This document shows, piece after piece, positions 17,061 through 26,193 of a stretch of 64,000 nucleotides of DNA. Source of the stretch: an uncultured Gammaproteobacteria bacterium (GTDB lineage Bacteria; Pseudomonadota; Gammaproteobacteria; Eutrophobiales; Eutrophobiaceae); assembly GCA_943788005.1 (NCBI GenBank), contig CALSOP010000002.1:274573-338572 (forward strand), written 5' to 3'. A program made the translations under genes and the position numbers. Each line of letters starts with the position of its first letter. Within the stretch, counting starts at the first letter, position 1. Under the pieces are notes generated by a model, which worked only from the letters and a program-made list of their open reading frames with translations, searched no databases and was not told the DNA's origin.

Positions 17061-18419
17061 ATGTCCCCAATCAATAGCAAATCACCCGATCCAAACGATA
17101 TTTACACGATAAGTCGTTTAAATCGTGAAGTCCGCAGAGTTCTGGAAGATGTGTTTCCGACGATCTGGATACAAGGCGAGATTTCAAATCTAGCTAAACC
17201 AGCATCAGGCCATCTTTACTTCACCTTAAAAGACAATGCAGCCCAAGTAAGATGCGCCATGTTCAAAAACCGTCAATCTGGCCTACGATTTGATCCTGAA
17301 AATGGCATGCAAGTCATGGCTCGAGCCAATATCGGACTTTATGAAGGTCGCGGCGAATACCAGCTCATCATCGAGTCACTAGAACCCGCTGGCGCTGGTG
17401 CGCTACAGATCGCTTTCGAAGCATTAAAACAGAAGTTATCTACTGAAGGTCTATTTGCTGAAGAAAACAAAAAGTCACTACCGCAATATCCAAAAACTAT
17501 TGGCATTATCACCTCAGCTACAGGAGCCGCCGTTCAAGATATCCTGAGTATCCTCAAACGTAGATACCCTTACGGCAAGGTGATTATTTACCCAGTTGCT
17601 GTACAGGGTGAAGGTGCGGCAATAAAGATAGCTAATGCTATTAAACTTGCTGACCAACGAAAGGAATGTGATGTGTTAATCCTATCGCGCGGAGGTGGCT
17701 CCTTAGAAGATCTGTGGTCATTTAATGAAGAAGTTGTCGCACGTGCATTATTTGATACTGCAACACCCATTGTCAGTGGCGTAGGTCATGAAATTGATTT
17801 TACCATTGCCGACTTTGTTGCTGACCATAGGGCGCCAACACCCTCAGCTGCCGCTGAGCTAGTCAGCCCTGATATGATAGAAACGGTTACAAAACTGAAG
17901 CAACAAGAAGAACAATTGATTCATCATCAAAAGCAAATTATTCATAATCTCCGTCGCCATGTTGAATTGTTATCGGTGCAAGTACCGCACCCTAAACAAC
18001 GTCTAATAGAGCTAATGCAACGAACGGATGAATACTCAATGCGAATCAGACATCAAATTGAGAGTGAGCTATCAAATAAAAAGATAAGCCTTTCTACATG
18101 GTTACATAAAATCAGTGAATTAAACCCTGTACATAAAGTTTCCCAACAGCTCGAAAAGGTAAAGCATATACAATCCCAACTTGAGCAATCGATAAAACAA
18201 ATTCTTGATAAATCAAATAGCGACATTTCTAGATTGAGTCATATGTTGAACACTATTAGTCCTATCTCAACATTAGATCGAGGCTATGCCATTGTCACGG
18301 ATACCAAAACAAATTCAATTGTTACAGGTGTTAATAATCTAAATGCCGGAGATCAACTTCGAATTAGATTATCTGCAGCTGAAATTGATTCGACTATAGA
18401 TGAGATCCATGAAAACTAA
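17061..18419 (+). CDS. xseA: Exodeoxyribonuclease VII large subunit
   Basis: 452 residues, matching the family length. An N-terminal OB fold (FPTIWIQGEISNLAKPASGH, then YFTLKD) binds single-stranded DNA; the catalytic domain contains GIITSATGAAVQD, RGGGSLEDLWSFNEE and VGHEIDFTIADFVADHRAPT; a long coiled coil follows (265-400), and the end has LDRGYAIV. With XseB it degrades single-stranded DNA to oligonucleotides. It is divergent from guaB; xseB is not in the window. The next gene overlaps its 3' end. Confidence 0.97.
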   Translation: MSPINSKSPDPNDIYTISRLNREVRRVLEDVFPTIWIQGEISNLAKPASGHLYFTLKDNAAQVRCAMFKNRQSGLRFDPENGMQVMARANIGLYEGRGEYQLIIESLEPAGAGALQIAFEALKQKLSTEGLFAEENKKSLPQYPKTIGIITSATGAAVQDILSILKRRYPYGKVIIYPVAVQGEGAAIKIANAIKLADQRKECDVLILSRGGGSLEDLWSFNEEVVARALFDTATPIVSGVGHEIDFTIADFVADHRAPTPSAAAELVSPDMIETVTKLKQQEEQLIHHQKQIIHNLRRHVELLSVQVPHPKQRLIELMQRTDEYSMRIRHQIESELSNKKISLSTWLHKISELNPVHKVSQQLEKVKHIQSQLEQSIKQILDKSNSDISRLSHMLNTISPISTLDRGYAIVTDTKTNSIVTGVNNLNAGDQLRIRLSAAEIDSTIDEIHEN

Positions 18420-19230
18420 ATTTATTTTATTAGTACTCTCGGTTTATCTGTCATCGATTTCTGTTATTAATGCATTAGAACTTCCTGCTGAGTCTGCCGT
18501 CCCCGGTGGCATTGCTATTATCTCAATTCATACGGAAGAAAAACCAGAGGCTTATTTAAATGATCAAAGGGTTATGGTTGTTGGTTCAAGCGATAATTGG
18601 AAAGCCATTGTTGGCATTCCCCTCACTGAAAAAACTGGCTCACAGGTACTAACTGTCAAAAACAATGATCTTAAAACAAATTATCAATTTGAAATTCTCA
18701 ATAAAGAATATGAAACACAATATCTCACCATCAAGAATAAAAGAAAAGTAAATCCGAATAAGCAGGACATGTCTCGCATAGTTGCAGAAAAAGAAATCAT
18801 CTCGAAAGCAAAATCACATTGGCGTGATAGTGATAATATAACGCTACAATTCATTAAACCAACAGAAGGACCTTATAGTAGCCCATTTGGCTTAAAACGT
18901 TTTTTTAATAAGCAACCAAGAAAACCACATAGCGGTTTAGATATCGCAGCGCCAAAAGGAACGCCCATTGCTGCACCAGCTAATGGTATCGTAATAAATA
19001 CGGGCAATTATTTTTTTAATGGCAATACTGTCTTTATAGACCATGGCCAAGGACTGATTACTATGTATTGTCATATGAACCACATAGATATTAAAGAAGG
19101 ATCTCAAGTAAAAACCGGTGACATTATTGGCAAAGTCGGATTAACTGGCCGTGTAACCGGAGCACATTTACATTGGAGTGTAATTTTAAATAATACTACG
19201 GTTGATCCGTTATTATTTTTAGCAAAATAA
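18400..19230 (+). CDS. M23-family (LytM) metallopeptidase, exported
   Basis: 276 residues (or 273 from a second ATG at 18409). A hydrophobic N-terminus (FILLVLSVYLSSISVINA) is a signal peptide. The C-terminal LytM domain has the zinc ligands His177 and Asp181 (HSGLD) and His258 in AHLHW (His256-Leu-His258), plus His225, so it appears catalytically intact, unlike EnvC/NlpD activators. It is expected to cut peptidoglycan cross-links in the periplasm. The start overlaps xseA by 20 (or 11) bases. The middle part (about 30-145) is a beta-rich linker domain. Confidence 0.88.
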   Translation: MRSMKTKFILLVLSVYLSSISVINALELPAESAVPGGIAIISIHTEEKPEAYLNDQRVMVVGSSDNWKAIVGIPLTEKTGSQVLTVKNNDLKTNYQFEILNKEYETQYLTIKNKRKVNPNKQDMSRIVAEKEIISKAKSHWRDSDNITLQFIKPTEGPYSSPFGLKRFFNKQPRKPHSGLDIAAPKGTPIAAPANGIVINTGNYFFNGNTVFIDHGQGLITMYCHMNHIDIKEGSQVKTGDIIGKVGLTGRVTGAHLHWSVILNNTTVDPLLFLAK

Positions 19231-19243
19231 TAGTACGCAGGAA

Positions 19244-19999
19244 CTAATACCTGAGTTTGTACCAAACTATTCCAATATACTCGTGTAATGCCATACGAAC
19301 ATTAAACAACGCGGAAGCATCAGGAAAATAATAAACCCAAGATGAGTTAGTCATATTAGAAGTAAAGACAGTGGGTGCTGGTGTTACCTCAATGCCTGAT
19401 TGCTCAAACATCATGACGGCGCGAAGCATATGCCAAGCGTGAGTGACAAGATAAATCTCCTTAATTCCATTTTCTTTTAATATTGCTGCAGAATAACTCG
19501 CATTTTCAGCAGTATTCTTTGAATTGGTCTCTTGCCACGCTACAGATACATTAAAACTATTCGTCAGCGTATCTACCATAACAGATGCTTCTGATAATTC
19601 ACTGGAGCCAACATACCCACCGGAGACAAGAATAGGCAGGCCAGTCTGTTTATGCAGAAAAGCGGCGTAATGGTTCCGTTCTAAGACAGCGGCACCATCA
19701 ATAGCTTTACCAAACTCTAGTGCATAAGGATGACTGCCCGCAGAGAGAACAACAATTGCCTGTTCATTTTTAACTACAACTGGAGGTTCAAGTGGTGGAT
19801 ATCGTTCTAAACTCTTAATCAACAAGTGAGAAAATGAGGGAGAAAAAAATAATACTAAAGACAGAACACCAACGTAAATTAATAGCTGTGAATATTTTTT
19901 ATATTTTTTAAATAACAATAAGCCAGATATAACTAACAAAATATTTATTGTTGGAGGTAATATTATCGCCTTAAGTAAAGCGATTACCGAAAAACTCAT
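19244..19999 (-). CDS. YdcF/ElyC-like DUF218 membrane protein
   Basis: 251 residues. Two hydrophobic segments at about 7-28 and 36-57 anchor the protein in the inner membrane, followed by a DUF218 domain (IVVLSAGSHPYALEFG, PILVSGGY, SKNTAENASYSA, YLVTHAWHMLRA). ElyC of E. coli, of this family, influences envelope and peptidoglycan precursor metabolism; the biochemical activity is unknown. It starts 7 bases beyond the restored lipA stop, suggesting one transcript, and ends 13 bases from the convergent M23 gene with no terminator between. Confidence 0.8.
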   Translation of the reverse strand: MSFSVIALLKAIILPPTINILLVISGLLLFKKYKKYSQLLIYVGVLSLVLFFSPSFSHLLIKSLERYPPLEPPVVVKNEQAIVVLSAGSHPYALEFGKAIDGAAVLERNHYAAFLHKQTGLPILVSGGYVGSSELSEASVMVDTLTNSFNVSVAWQETNSKNTAENASYSAAILKENGIKEIYLVTHAWHMLRAVMMFEQSGIEVTPAPTVFTSNMTNSSWVYYFPDASALFNVRMALHEYIGIVWYKLRY

Positions 20000-20006
20000 A
20001 ACTCAT

Positions 20007-20064
20007 TTATCCTGAAATAGATTCACCCGATGCCTGTAAATCGGCATGGTAGGAAGATCGTAAC
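20007..20064 (-). other. lipA: Out-of-frame native C-terminal end of lipA
   Basis: On the minus strand from 20060 the codons read [17 protein letters not shown] and stop at 20007-20009. This is the normal end of LipA, displaced by one frame relative to the upstream body (20064-20062 encodes the preceding Val). The single surplus base is at or near 20061, in GTTACGAT, not in a homopolymer. Confidence 0.85.
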
Positions 20065-20973
20065 CATCGGCGCGCTAGCAACATTATCAAAACCTAGACC
20101 TTCTGCAAATTGTCGCAGTTCTTCAAATTCTTCAGGATGCACATAGCGCTCTACGGGCAAATGAAAACGACTCGGTTGTAGGTATTGTCCGATTGTTATC
20201 ATATTACAATCATGATTTCTTAAATCTTTTAAGACTTGTCTTACCTCATCTATTGTTTCTCCTAGACCTAACATTAGCCCAGACTTAGCCGGGACTGAAT
20301 CATTTTGCTGTTTGAATTTTTTAATCAATTCTAATGATGCTGAATAGTCTGCGCCTGGCCTAACTTTAGTATATAAAGCGGGTACTGATTCAAGATTGTG
20401 ATTAAACACATCTGGCGGTGCTGCCTTTAGTATATCAAGTGCAATATCAATCTTGGAGCGAAAGTCTGGCACCAGTATTTCAATTTTTGTATCTGGAGAC
20501 TCTACCCTTATCTCATTAATGCAATTCACAAAATGACCCGCGCCACGATCCAATAGATCATCCCTGTCGACTGAGGTAATAACCACGTACTTTAGTTGCA
20601 TCAGTTTTATAGCGTTTGCGAGATTTTTAGGTTCTTCTGCATCAAGTCCTTTTGGTTTGCCGTGTGCAACATCACAGAATGGGCAACGACGAGTACAAAT
20701 ATCACCCATTATCATAAAAGTCGCTGTGCCTTGCCCAAAGCATTCACCAATATTAGGACACGATGCTTCTTCACAAACAGTATGTAATTTATGTTTGCGT
20801 ATCAATGATTTCAAATCTAATACTTTTTTATCTGTAGGCGCCTTAGCTTTAATCCAAACAGGTTTTCTTTCTAGCTTACCCTCTACAGGTATAATCTTTA
20901 CTGGGTTTTTGTTGGTCTTTAGCTTGCCGCGCTTATCGCGCTCTGGCTGTTTATGAATATTATCTTGATACAT
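20023..20973 (-). CDS. lipA: Lipoyl synthase LipA, C-terminus frameshifted
   Basis: 316 residues as read. The auxiliary-cluster motif [12 protein letters not shown] (Cys67, 72, 78) and the radical-SAM motif CTRRCPFC (Cys93, 97, 100) are intact. LipA inserts two sulfurs into octanoyl groups on lipoyl domains. After SAPMV the frame reads [12 protein letters not shown] instead of the conserved [12 protein letters not shown] tail. That tail is encoded in another frame: dropping one base at about 20061 restores it, ending at 20007. The tail's serine ligates the auxiliary cluster, so the product as read should be inactive. Either the sequence has an extra base or the gene is recently broken. It is followed by a DUF218 gene and preceded by lipB (20-base gap). 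Confidence 0.93.
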   Translation of the reverse strand: MYQDNIHKQPERDKRGKLKTNKNPVKIIPVEGKLERKPVWIKAKAPTDKKVLDLKSLIRKHKLHTVCEEASCPNIGECFGQGTATFMIMGDICTRRCPFCDVAHGKPKGLDAEEPKNLANAIKLMQLKYVVITSVDRDDLLDRGAGHFVNCINEIRVESPDTKIEILVPDFRSKIDIALDILKAAPPDVFNHNLESVPALYTKVRPGADYSASLELIKKFKQQNDSVPAKSGLMLGLGETIDEVRQVLKDLRNHDCNMITIGQYLQPSRFHLPVERYVHPEEFEELRQFAEGLGFDNVASAPMVTIFLPCRFTGIG

Positions 20974-20993
20974 TAATTCTTCCTTTGGTTCAC

Positions 20994-21629
20994 TTATGCA
21001 ACATCTGACAAGACACCTGATAATTTATCCAGGTTATTAATCAAATGGTGAGAAAGCCTCTGCTTTACATCTGCAAAGGCAATATCTGTCTTATGTTTTA
21101 CTAGTTGTGTACAAACCAAGCCCTCATACCCGCAAGGGTTGATACCTTCAAAAGGTTTTAGATCCATATCTATATTTAATGAGAGCCCATGATAAGTAGT
21201 TCCTTTTTTTATGCGAACACCTAAGGCCGCAATTTTTTCACCGTGGACATACGCCCCCGGTGAACCTGATATTCGTTCAGCATTAATTTCATAATCACAT
21301 AAACAATCGATAATTGATTTTTCGATCAATGAAACAAACTTCTTAATGGAATAAGAACGTTGTTTAATATCTATCAATAGGTACGCTATTAATTGTCCAG
21401 GTCCATGATATGTGACCTGTCCACCACGATCCGTCTTAACCACTGGAATATTAGTTGTATTCAACAAATGCTCTGTTTTGCCAGCAAGCCCTAATGTATA
21501 GATCGGCGGGTGTTCAAGTAACCATATTTCATCGTCGGTATCAGAATCACGTCGCTCATTAAATTCACGCATGCGATCATAGATTGCCATGTATTCCTGC
21601 ATACCAAGATCTTTTATTAGTATGGTCAT
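20994..21629 (-). CDS. lipB: Octanoyl-[ACP]:protein octanoyltransferase
   Basis: 211 residues. The substrate loop [16 protein letters not shown] is present, with catalytic Lys132 ([11 protein letters not shown]) and Cys166 (NPCGYEGL), matching E. coli Lys135/Cys169. LipB transfers octanoate from acyl carrier protein to lipoyl domains, giving LipA its substrate. It overlaps the ybeD stop by four bases and precedes lipA, the standard order. Confidence 0.96.
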   Translation of the reverse strand: MTILIKDLGMQEYMAIYDRMREFNERRDSDTDDEIWLLEHPPIYTLGLAGKTEHLLNTTNIPVVKTDRGGQVTYHGPGQLIAYLLIDIKQRSYSIKKFVSLIEKSIIDCLCDYEINAERISGSPGAYVHGEKIAALGVRIKKGTTYHGLSLNIDMDLKPFEGINPCGYEGLVCTQLVKHKTDIAFADVKQRLSHHLINNLDKLSGVLSDVA

Positions 21630-21898
21630 AAGGCCATCAGCACCTTTTCATGGGCAGTCAGCTCAAGGTAGATATTATCGAGTTGCTGTCGACTCTCTGC
21701 TTCCACAGTAACTGTAATTGAGATGTATTTCCCTTCCTGACTAACACGGCTTTTTATAGCGCCTTCCGTCAAATCAGGGACATATTTTCTTACAATCTCG
21801 ACAATCAGAATGTCAAAACCTTCTTCGGCCATCCCCATTGCTTTGATGGGAAACTGACAGGGAAATGACATAATGCTATCTTCATCAGGCTCTTGCAT
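21626..21898 (-). CDS. ybeD: YbeD/DUF493 family protein
   Basis: A 90-residue ACT-like small protein (FPCQFPIKAMGM, then GKYISITVTVEAESRQQLDNIYLEL). YbeD of E. coli lies just before lipB, as here, and its molecular role is unknown. I chose the ATG at 21898; another ATG at 21940 would give 104 residues and leave only 30 bases to the divergent MOSC gene. Neither has a strong ribosome site. It overlaps lipB by four bases, supporting one operon ybeD-lipB-lipA. Confidence 0.85.
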   Translation of the reverse strand: MQEPDEDSIMSFPCQFPIKAMGMAEEGFDILIVEIVRKYVPDLTEGAIKSRVSQEGKYISITVTVEAESRQQLDNIYLELTAHEKVLMAL

Positions 21899-21970
21899 AA
21901 GATTTTGCTTTTGTTCAATATTTCGAGGAAAGATTAACATATTTTCATTTATCTGAATGATACTAAAAGG

Positions 21971-22471
21971 ATGATGCTAAAACACGATCAAACTCTAGCT
22001 GATCTACGATCAATCAATGCCTCAAATGGCAGATTAAGCTGGATCGGCATCAGACCTAAACACCAGCAAGGTATGATCATGCCAGAAAAGGCTATCTTAT
22101 TGGAAAATAAAGGTATTGAGGGTGATCATATTGCCAAAGGCTCTAGTAGGAAACGTCAGGTTACACTCATCCAGGAAGAACACCTACCGATCGTAAGTAA
22201 ATTAGTAAATAGTAATACTGTATATCCTCAGTTATTACGACGAAACCTCGTTGTAGGAGGAATTAATTTACTGGCTCTCAAAAGTGAGCGATTTTCCATC
22301 GGAGAATGCGTTCTGGAAGGAACAGGTCTTTGCCATCCTTGTTCACGTATGGAAGAAGCATTAGGAACAGGAGGTTATAATGCCATGCGCGGACATGGTG
22401 GAATTACAGCTATCGTGATTCGTGGTGGTACTATCGCTTTACATGACAGTGTCGTCTTATTGACGGAATAA
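21971..22471 (+). CDS. MOSC-domain protein
   Basis: 166 residues, nearly all one MOSC domain (molybdenum cofactor sulfurase C-terminal type). The conserved pattern is RRNLVVGGINLLAL, then FSIGECVLEGTGLCHPCSRM with the sulfur-carrying Cys, then GYNAMRGHGGI. Related stand-alone proteins (YiiM, YuaD) handle Moco-bound or metal-sulfur transfer and some reduce N-hydroxylated bases; the substrate here is unknown. AAAGG lies directly before tandem ATGs at 21971/21974. It is divergent from ybeD and monocistronic as far as I can see. Confidence 0.82.
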   Translation: MMLKHDQTLADLRSINASNGRLSWIGIRPKHQQGMIMPEKAILLENKGIEGDHIAKGSSRKRQVTLIQEEHLPIVSKLVNSNTVYPQLLRRNLVVGGINLLALKSERFSIGECVLEGTGLCHPCSRMEEALGTGGYNAMRGHGGITAIVIRGGTIALHDSVVLLTE

Positions 22472-22532
22472 CGGATGGCCGTTTAAATTCAACAATTGAT
22501 TGTAATTTTAATACATGCCCCCAACTATTAAC

Positions 22533-22538
22533 TATAAT
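22533..22538 (+). promoter_or_regulatory. -10 box upstream of the DUF4389 gene
   Basis: A perfect TATAAT at 22533-22538 stands 26 bases before the ATG at 22565. Spacing of 17 bases puts a weak -35 (AATACA) at 22510-22515. Confidence 0.4.
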
Positions 22539-22564
22539 AGAATTATCAGCCATTGGAGAGAAGT

Positions 22565-22942
22565 ATGGATATTAAAGAAAATGCCAAGAACGTAGATGTT
22601 TGGACCCGTGGTCTATTTATACTAATTTATGGTGTTATATTTTATTTCCTATTTTTCCTGATTTGGTTAGTGGTTATTTTTCAATTTCTTATGAAATTGA
22701 TCACAACAGAATTGAATGAGCAATTACTCGACTTTAGTGATTCCTTAACTAAATATGTGAGCCAAATACTACTCTATATCACCTTCAAGTCCGAAGAACG
22801 CCCGTTCCCATTTAGCCCATGGCCGTCAGATGATGATGTCATGAATTCAAACTCTCTTAGTAATCAAACGGCTACCAAGAAGAAGAAAACATCAAAGAAA
22901 AAAGCAATAAAGAAAACGCCTAAAGGCCCAGACGAAACATAA
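22565..22942 (+). CDS. DUF4389-like inner-membrane protein
   Basis: 125 residues from the ATG at 22565, chosen because GGAGAG lies at 22555-22560. One long hydrophobic hairpin (about 16-46, LFILIYGVIFYFLFFLIWLV in part) is followed by an amphipathic helix and the motif EERPFPFSPWP typical of DUF4389, then a lysine-rich cytoplasmic tail (KKKKTSKKKAIKK). The function of the family is unknown. A -10 TATAAT precedes it, and it appears to be its own transcription unit. Confidence 0.75.
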   Translation: MDIKENAKNVDVWTRGLFILIYGVIFYFLFFLIWLVVIFQFLMKLITTELNEQLLDFSDSLTKYVSQILLYITFKSEERPFPFSPWPSDDDVMNSNSLSNQTATKKKKTSKKKAIKKTPKGPDET

Positions 22943-23101
22943 TAAAATAGTTATCTAACTAATATGTGATGCATTTCTCTATACATTAGACCTGCAAATT
23001 GAAACATGTGATAGAGATAACAAACGTAATTGCTTAATTTGTAATAAAATTAACATGTTTATGAACTATTTAAATTCAAGCAATTAATCCAAGGTCACAA
23101 A

Positions 23102-23962
23102 ATGACAGACAATAAAATAAATCCAAGTTATCTCAGCAAGATCCCAATCTTTGCATCGCTCAGTAATGACGAACTACAAGAGATCATTAATTCTCCAGAC
23201 AATGGTTATGAAGAATATGAAATGAAACAGGCTATTATTCGTGAGGAAGAAATTGGCGATTGCATGTATGTCATTCTGGAAGGCACGGTTGAAGTCTCGA
23301 TTAAAGGCAGTTCAGGTGGTCGCGAAATCACGATTGCTACTTTACGTGCAGGTGACTTTTTTGGTGAACAATCATTACTCCCCGGTGGTACTGGAAGAAG
23401 GAATGCCAGTGTCCGTGCATTTCATCCAAGCAAGCTATTTCGTATAGATAAAAAACATGTATTGTTAAATATTGGTGGCCTAGATGAATCAGAGGACGTA
23501 ACCGTTCAGATGTTCCAGTCCGGTGAACAAGAAGTTCGCGATATGCTGGGTAAACTTCGAATATTTGAATCTCTTGCATCATCAGAATTAGATACCTACC
23601 GTTCATGGACCGAGGTAGTCACTGTGGGCCCTGGTGATTTCGTTGTAAAAGAAGATGAGCCCGGTGATCATTTATTCCTCGTTCTTGAAGGCATTGTCGA
23701 AGTTTTTATAATTGATGAAGATGGAAAGATCAATATACTCGCCAGATTGAAACCTGGAGAATACTTCGGCGAACAGGCATTAATGGATGATAGCAGCGGG
23801 GAGAGAAATGCCTATGTCCGAACGGATAATGAAACGCGACTAATTAAAATTGCAAAAGATTATTTCAAATTAGCATTAAAAAGAGATAGCGTTTTAGCTA
23901 TGTCCTTAAAAAAGGTAGGCGAAGCCCAAAAGGAAGAGATTTCAAAGCTTGAAGGCAAATAA
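23102..23962 (+). CDS. Protein with two tandem cyclic-nucleotide-binding domains
   Basis: 286 residues composed of two cNMP-binding (CAP_ED) domains, about 14-130 and 143-265. Each has a phosphate-binding cassette with the Glu and Arg expected for ligand contact: FGEQSLLPGGTGRRNASV and FGEQALMDDSSGERNAYV. There is no helix-turn-helix, kinase, cyclase or transporter domain, so unlike CRP it cannot bind DNA by a known fold. The layout recalls the regulatory subunit of protein kinase A. It may buffer or transmit cAMP/cGMP to an unlinked partner; this is inference. AAGG precedes the ATG. The yadGH-type exporter follows on the same strand after 131 bases. Confidence 0.85.
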   Translation: MTDNKINPSYLSKIPIFASLSNDELQEIINSPDNGYEEYEMKQAIIREEEIGDCMYVILEGTVEVSIKGSSGGREITIATLRAGDFFGEQSLLPGGTGRRNASVRAFHPSKLFRIDKKHVLLNIGGLDESEDVTVQMFQSGEQEVRDMLGKLRIFESLASSELDTYRSWTEVVTVGPGDFVVKEDEPGDHLFLVLEGIVEVFIIDEDGKINILARLKPGEYFGEQALMDDSSGERNAYVRTDNETRLIKIAKDYFKLALKRDSVLAMSLKKVGEAQKEEISKLEGK

Positions 23963-24093
23963 TAATATAGCTGTTCATTAGTACCCGCCCTTCCCAACCC
24001 AAGCTATTCCAAAGCAATTGATTTATACTGGACCTTCAGAGTCACGGTATACGTGGCTGGCTCTATTGATATTGGTAATTCTATTTTTTCATC

Positions 24094-25017
24094 ATGTCTG
24101 CATTAAAAATAAAAAATTTAAATAAAATATATTCAAACAAATTCGAAGCATTAAAAGGGATTGATCTGAATGTAAAACAAGGTGATTTTTTCGCATTACT
24201 AGGTCCTAACGGCGCAGGGAAATCAACTACGATTGGTATTATTTGCGGTCTTGTCAATAAAACATCCGGCTCAGTTAAAGTCTTTGGGCACGATATAGAC
24301 ACAGATAATGATGCGGCAAAAGCTTCTATCGGAGTCGTCCCCCAAGAACTCAATTTCTCTCAGTTTGAGACATCCTTAAGCATTGTCATCAATCAAGGTG
24401 GTTACTACGGAATATCTAGACGCATCGCAACTGAACGAGCGGAGAAATATCTTAAAAAGCTTGGACTTTGGGAAAAACGTAATGAGGTTTCACGTAACTT
24501 ATCGGGCGGGATGAAACGTAGATTGATGATTGCCAGAGCACTAATCCATGAGCCAAAAATGTTAATTCTGGATGAACCGACCGCCGGAGTTGATGTTGAG
24601 TTGAGACGTTCTATGTGGGATTTCTTAATAGATTTAAATCAGCAAGGCATAACAATTGTACTTACCACTCATTATCTTGAAGAGGCTGAAAGCCTTTGTA
24701 AGAATATCGCGATCATTGACCAGGGCAAAATCGTTGAAGATACCTCAATGAAACAACTGCTATCAAAATTAGACAAGGAAACATTCTTTTTTGATTTGGT
24801 TGACCCTATTACTTCGTTACCTGATTTAAACGGCCTTAATAGTAAATTAATAGACCCTACAACTGTAGAAATTGAAATATTACGTAAAGATAATATCAAT
24901 CAAGTTTTTGATGTTTTTTCCAGTAACAATATAAATGTTTGTAGCATGAGAAATAAATCTAATCGACTGGAAGAGCTGTTTCTTGATTTGTTAAATAACA
25001 ATAATAAAACGGATTAG
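24094..25017 (+). CDS. yadG: ABC exporter ATP-binding protein, YadG-like
   Basis: 307 residues. Walker A GPNGAGKST is at 37-45, the signature LSGGMKRRL at about 137, and Walker B LILDEPTAGVD follows. The C-terminal ~70 residues are a DRA-type accessory domain. It pairs with the permease 9 bases downstream as an ABC-2 exporter, like E. coli YadGH, whose substrate is not known to me. The best homology I can recall is to the YadG/multidrug ATPase group. Confidence 0.93.
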   Translation: MSALKIKNLNKIYSNKFEALKGIDLNVKQGDFFALLGPNGAGKSTTIGIICGLVNKTSGSVKVFGHDIDTDNDAAKASIGVVPQELNFSQFETSLSIVINQGGYYGISRRIATERAEKYLKKLGLWEKRNEVSRNLSGGMKRRLMIARALIHEPKMLILDEPTAGVDVELRRSMWDFLIDLNQQGITIVLTTHYLEEAESLCKNIAIIDQGKIVEDTSMKQLLSKLDKETFFFDLVDPITSLPDLNGLNSKLIDPTTVEIEILRKDNINQVFDVFSSNNINVCSMRNKSNRLEELFLDLLNNNNKTD

Positions 25018-25026
25018 ATTATCTCA

Positions 25027-25794
25027 ATGCAATCTCTATTTATTCCATACAGTACAATCGTGATTAAAGAAGTTTCGCGGTTCACACGAATTTGGGTACA
25101 AACTATTCTGCCCCCGGCAATCAGCATGACATTATACTTTGTGATTTTTGGTAGCCTAATAGGACCAAGGATTGGAACCATGAACGGATTTGATTATATC
25201 GACTATATAGCGCCCGGTATAATCATGATGTCGATCATCAATAATTCATATGCGAACGTTGTTTCTTCTTTTTACGGTGCTAAATTCCAGCGCCATATTG
25301 AAGAGATGTTAGTAGCCCCTATACCAAACTTTATCATTCTCGCTGGCTTTGTCACAGGTGGCATTGTACGAGGATTTCTCGTTGGGGTAGTCGTCACTAT
25401 AGTCGCGCTATTTTTTACAGACCTGCAGTTACATAGCTTTCCGATAACTATTGCAGTCGTGCTAATGACTTCGATCGTCTTTTCCCTTGCTGGAATGATT
25501 AATGCTATTTTTGCAAATAAGTTTGATGATATTTCTATCATACCCACTTTTGTATTAACTCCGCTTATCTACTTAGGAGGAGTTTTTTATTCAATTGACC
25601 TACTACCTGAATTCTGGCAAAAAGTATCTGCCTTTAATCCTATTTTATATATGGTGAATGCTTTTAGATACGGCATGCTTGGAGAATCTGATATAAGCAT
25701 TACTCATGCTTTTATTATGCTTACAGTTTTCACAATTACATTGCTGATAATTTCTTTACAATTGTTAAATAGAGGCGTGGGAATAAAATCTTGA
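25027..25794 (+). CDS. yadH: ABC-2 exporter permease, YadH-like
   Basis: 255 residues with six membrane segments. Blocks such as RFTRIWVQTILPPAISMTLY, FVIFGSLIGPRIG, SSFYGAKFQRHIEE and FDDISIIPTFVLTPLIYLGG closely follow E. coli YadH. Located in the inner membrane as partner of the ATPase ending 9 bases upstream. It is convergent with queD, with 40 bases between the stops. Confidence 0.92.
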   Translation: MQSLFIPYSTIVIKEVSRFTRIWVQTILPPAISMTLYFVIFGSLIGPRIGTMNGFDYIDYIAPGIIMMSIINNSYANVVSSFYGAKFQRHIEEMLVAPIPNFIILAGFVTGGIVRGFLVGVVVTIVALFFTDLQLHSFPITIAVVLMTSIVFSLAGMINAIFANKFDDISIIPTFVLTPLIYLGGVFYSIDLLPEFWQKVSAFNPILYMVNAFRYGMLGESDISITHAFIMLTVFTITLLIISLQLLNRGVGIKS

Positions 25795-25801
25795 TTTTAT
25801 C

Positions 25802-25820
25802 CTGATTTAGATTTAATCAG
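25802..25820. other. Hairpin between convergent yadH and queD
   Basis: CTGATT (25802-25807) and AATCAG (25815-25820) enclose a 7-base AT-rich loop. A second small dyad, AAAATC-TT-GATTTT, covers the yadH stop. Either could slow transcription from both sides, but neither has a real T-run, so a terminator is only possible. Confidence 0.3.
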
Positions 25821-25834
25821 TCATAAAAACAAGA

Positions 25835-26191
25835 TCAACTTCCGGTATAAATACAACCTGAAGTACAGGTTTCATTGACAACGATAGAACTAAGTAGTGG
25901 CAACTGTGGATTTAGCTTATGCCATAGCCATTTAGCCAAGTTCTCACTCGTTGGATTTTCCAAGCCTTCTATCTCATTAAGATAACGATGATCCAAACAT
26001 TCAAATACCGGTTTGATTGCAACGCTTATATCAGCAAAATCCATCACCCAACCCGTAGTTTCATCAATATCACCTGATACATGTACTTCAATGGTGAACG
26101 AATGACCGTGTAATCGACTGCATTTATGATCATCGGGTAAGTTGGGTAAGCGATGTGCTGCTTCAATGGTAAATGACTTATATATTTCCAT
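25835..26191 (-). CDS. queD: 6-carboxy-tetrahydropterin synthase QueD
   Basis: 118 residues. Zinc ligands His13, His28 and His30 (LHGHSF), catalytic Cys24 (HKCSRLHGH), Asp67-His68 (LDHRYLN) and Glu107 (NETCTSGC) match E. coli QueD. It makes the second intermediate of queuosine synthesis from dihydroneopterin triphosphate. It lies two bases after the dat gene, so it is the last gene of the cell-elongation operon, an unexpected place for a tRNA-modification enzyme. No other queuosine genes are nearby. Confidence 0.93.
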   Translation of the reverse strand: MEIYKSFTIEAAHRLPNLPDDHKCSRLHGHSFTIEVHVSGDIDETTGWVMDFADISVAIKPVFECLDHRYLNEIEGLENPTSENLAKWLWHKLNPQLPLLSSIVVNETCTSGCIYTGS

Positions 26192-26193
26192 AA

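Noticed and set aside
23380..23412. TGRRNAS in the cNMP protein resembles a protein kinase A recognition site
   Set aside because: The residues fall in the phosphate-binding cassette, where Arg-x-Ala-Ser is expected; the likeness is coincidental.
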